From the NCBI RefSeq assembly GCF_900111895.1, contig NZ_FOKB01000002.1, positions 496,001 through 560,000 on the forward strand: 64,000 nt of DNA. Reading direction: 5' to 3'. Shown piece after piece: positions 63,746 to 64,000 of this stretch. A program made the translations under genes and the position numbers. The stretch is from Pseudomonas simiae (GTDB lineage: Bacteria; Pseudomonadota; Gammaproteobacteria; Pseudomonadales; Pseudomonadaceae). Every line of letters begins with the position of its first letter. Within the stretch, counting starts at the first letter, position 1. The notes under the pieces were generated by a model. It had not been told where the DNA came from. It saw only the letters and a list, made by a program, of their open reading frames with translations, and searched no databases.

Positions 63746-64000
63746 ATGGGTCACGCGAGTAATCAGGCAGCAGGTGCCGAGCATTCAAACGCCAAGCCGA
63801 TTGGTATGCTGGTGGCAGCGGTTGGGGTGGTTTATGGCGATATCGGGACCAGCCCGCTCTACACCCTTAAAGAGGTGTTCAACGGCGGTTATGGGGTTCA
63901 GGTCAATCATGACGGCGTGCTGGGGATCCTGGCGCTGATCTTCTGGTCGCTGATCTGGGTGGTGTCGATCAAATACATGCTGTTCGTGCTGCGCGCCGAT
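63746..64000 (+). CDS. kup: Kup potassium transporter, N-terminal part (3' end outside window)
   Basis: 85 residues seen, from ATG 63746 with AGGAG six bases upstream. The frame is open to the window end and has no stop. [20 protein letters not shown] is the Kup/HAK family hallmark in the first membrane region, followed by a second helix ([20 protein letters not shown]). It is predicted to import potassium by proton symport across the inner membrane. Residues 1-18 form a short hydrophilic leader. Confidence 0.95.
   Translation, partial: MGHASNQAAGAEHSNAKPIGMLVAAVGVVYGDIGTSPLYTLKEVFNGGYGVQVNHDGVLGILALIFWSLIWVVSIKYMLFVLRAD

Overview
The window reads as a chromosomal segment of a Pseudomonas of the fluorescens group. 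High-GC coding, REP/REPIN palindromes built on GTGGGAGCGGGCTTGCTCGC-type sequence, the rsmZ-fdxA pair, the aauSR-aatJQMP and glpDRKF clusters, and a contractile-tail bacteriocin between mutS and the cinA-type gene all fit. No rRNA or tRNA gene and no insertion sequence was seen. Gene-family and synteny statements come from memory, not from a search.

Layout. 1-2014: the end of a sensor kinase and its sigma-54 activator. 2049-9061: AauS/AauR and the acidic amino-acid importer AatJQMP, with a sigma-54 promoter and two AauR-type palindromes upstream of aatJ. 9367-14489: glycerol use (glpD, glpR, glpK, glpF) with candidate GlpR operators. 14817-27712: ybaK, an orphan ABC ATPase with argF, a molybdopterin oxidoreductase, grxD, bfr/bfd, a peroxiredoxin, rnt-pyrC, motY, argG and a LuxR-type response regulator. 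27797-36823: a small PA3496-like protein, nth, an RnfB-like ferredoxin, metG, apbC, the small RNA rsmZ, fdxA and mutS.

36993-51287 is the accessory block. It opens with a two-gene unit: a Panacea-domain protein overlapping a two-helix membrane protein, a candidate panAT toxin-antitoxin pair. Next is a LexA-like autocleaving repressor, an array of three near-identical operators over a strong sigma-70 promoter, a leader encoding a 41-residue very basic peptide and ending in an intrinsic terminator, and then the P2-like R-type tailocin: holin, baseplate V-W-J-I, fibre, sheath, tube, E/E' with a -1 frameshift signal, a short tape measure, U, X, D, GH19 lysin and nested Rz/Rz1 spanins. No capsid, portal, terminase or integrase gene is present, so this is a particle-type bacteriocin and not a phage. 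recA with a perfect LexA box lies just downstream, and RecA activity is the expected trigger for repressor cleavage.

51369-64000 is housekeeping: a cinA-type amidase, recA, recX, a LOG-family protein, a secreted small protein, a DTW tRNA enzyme, erdR, dgkA, finR/fpr, trmO, yehS, an S4-domain pseudouridine-synthase-like protein, a GNAT enzyme, rimO and the start of kup.

The most unusual points are the candidate panAT pair, the tailocin leader with its basic peptide and terminator, the bacterioferritin and pseudouridine synthase homologues that have lost catalytic residues, and an orphan RnfB-like ferredoxin with no membrane anchor and a duplicated basic C-terminal tail.
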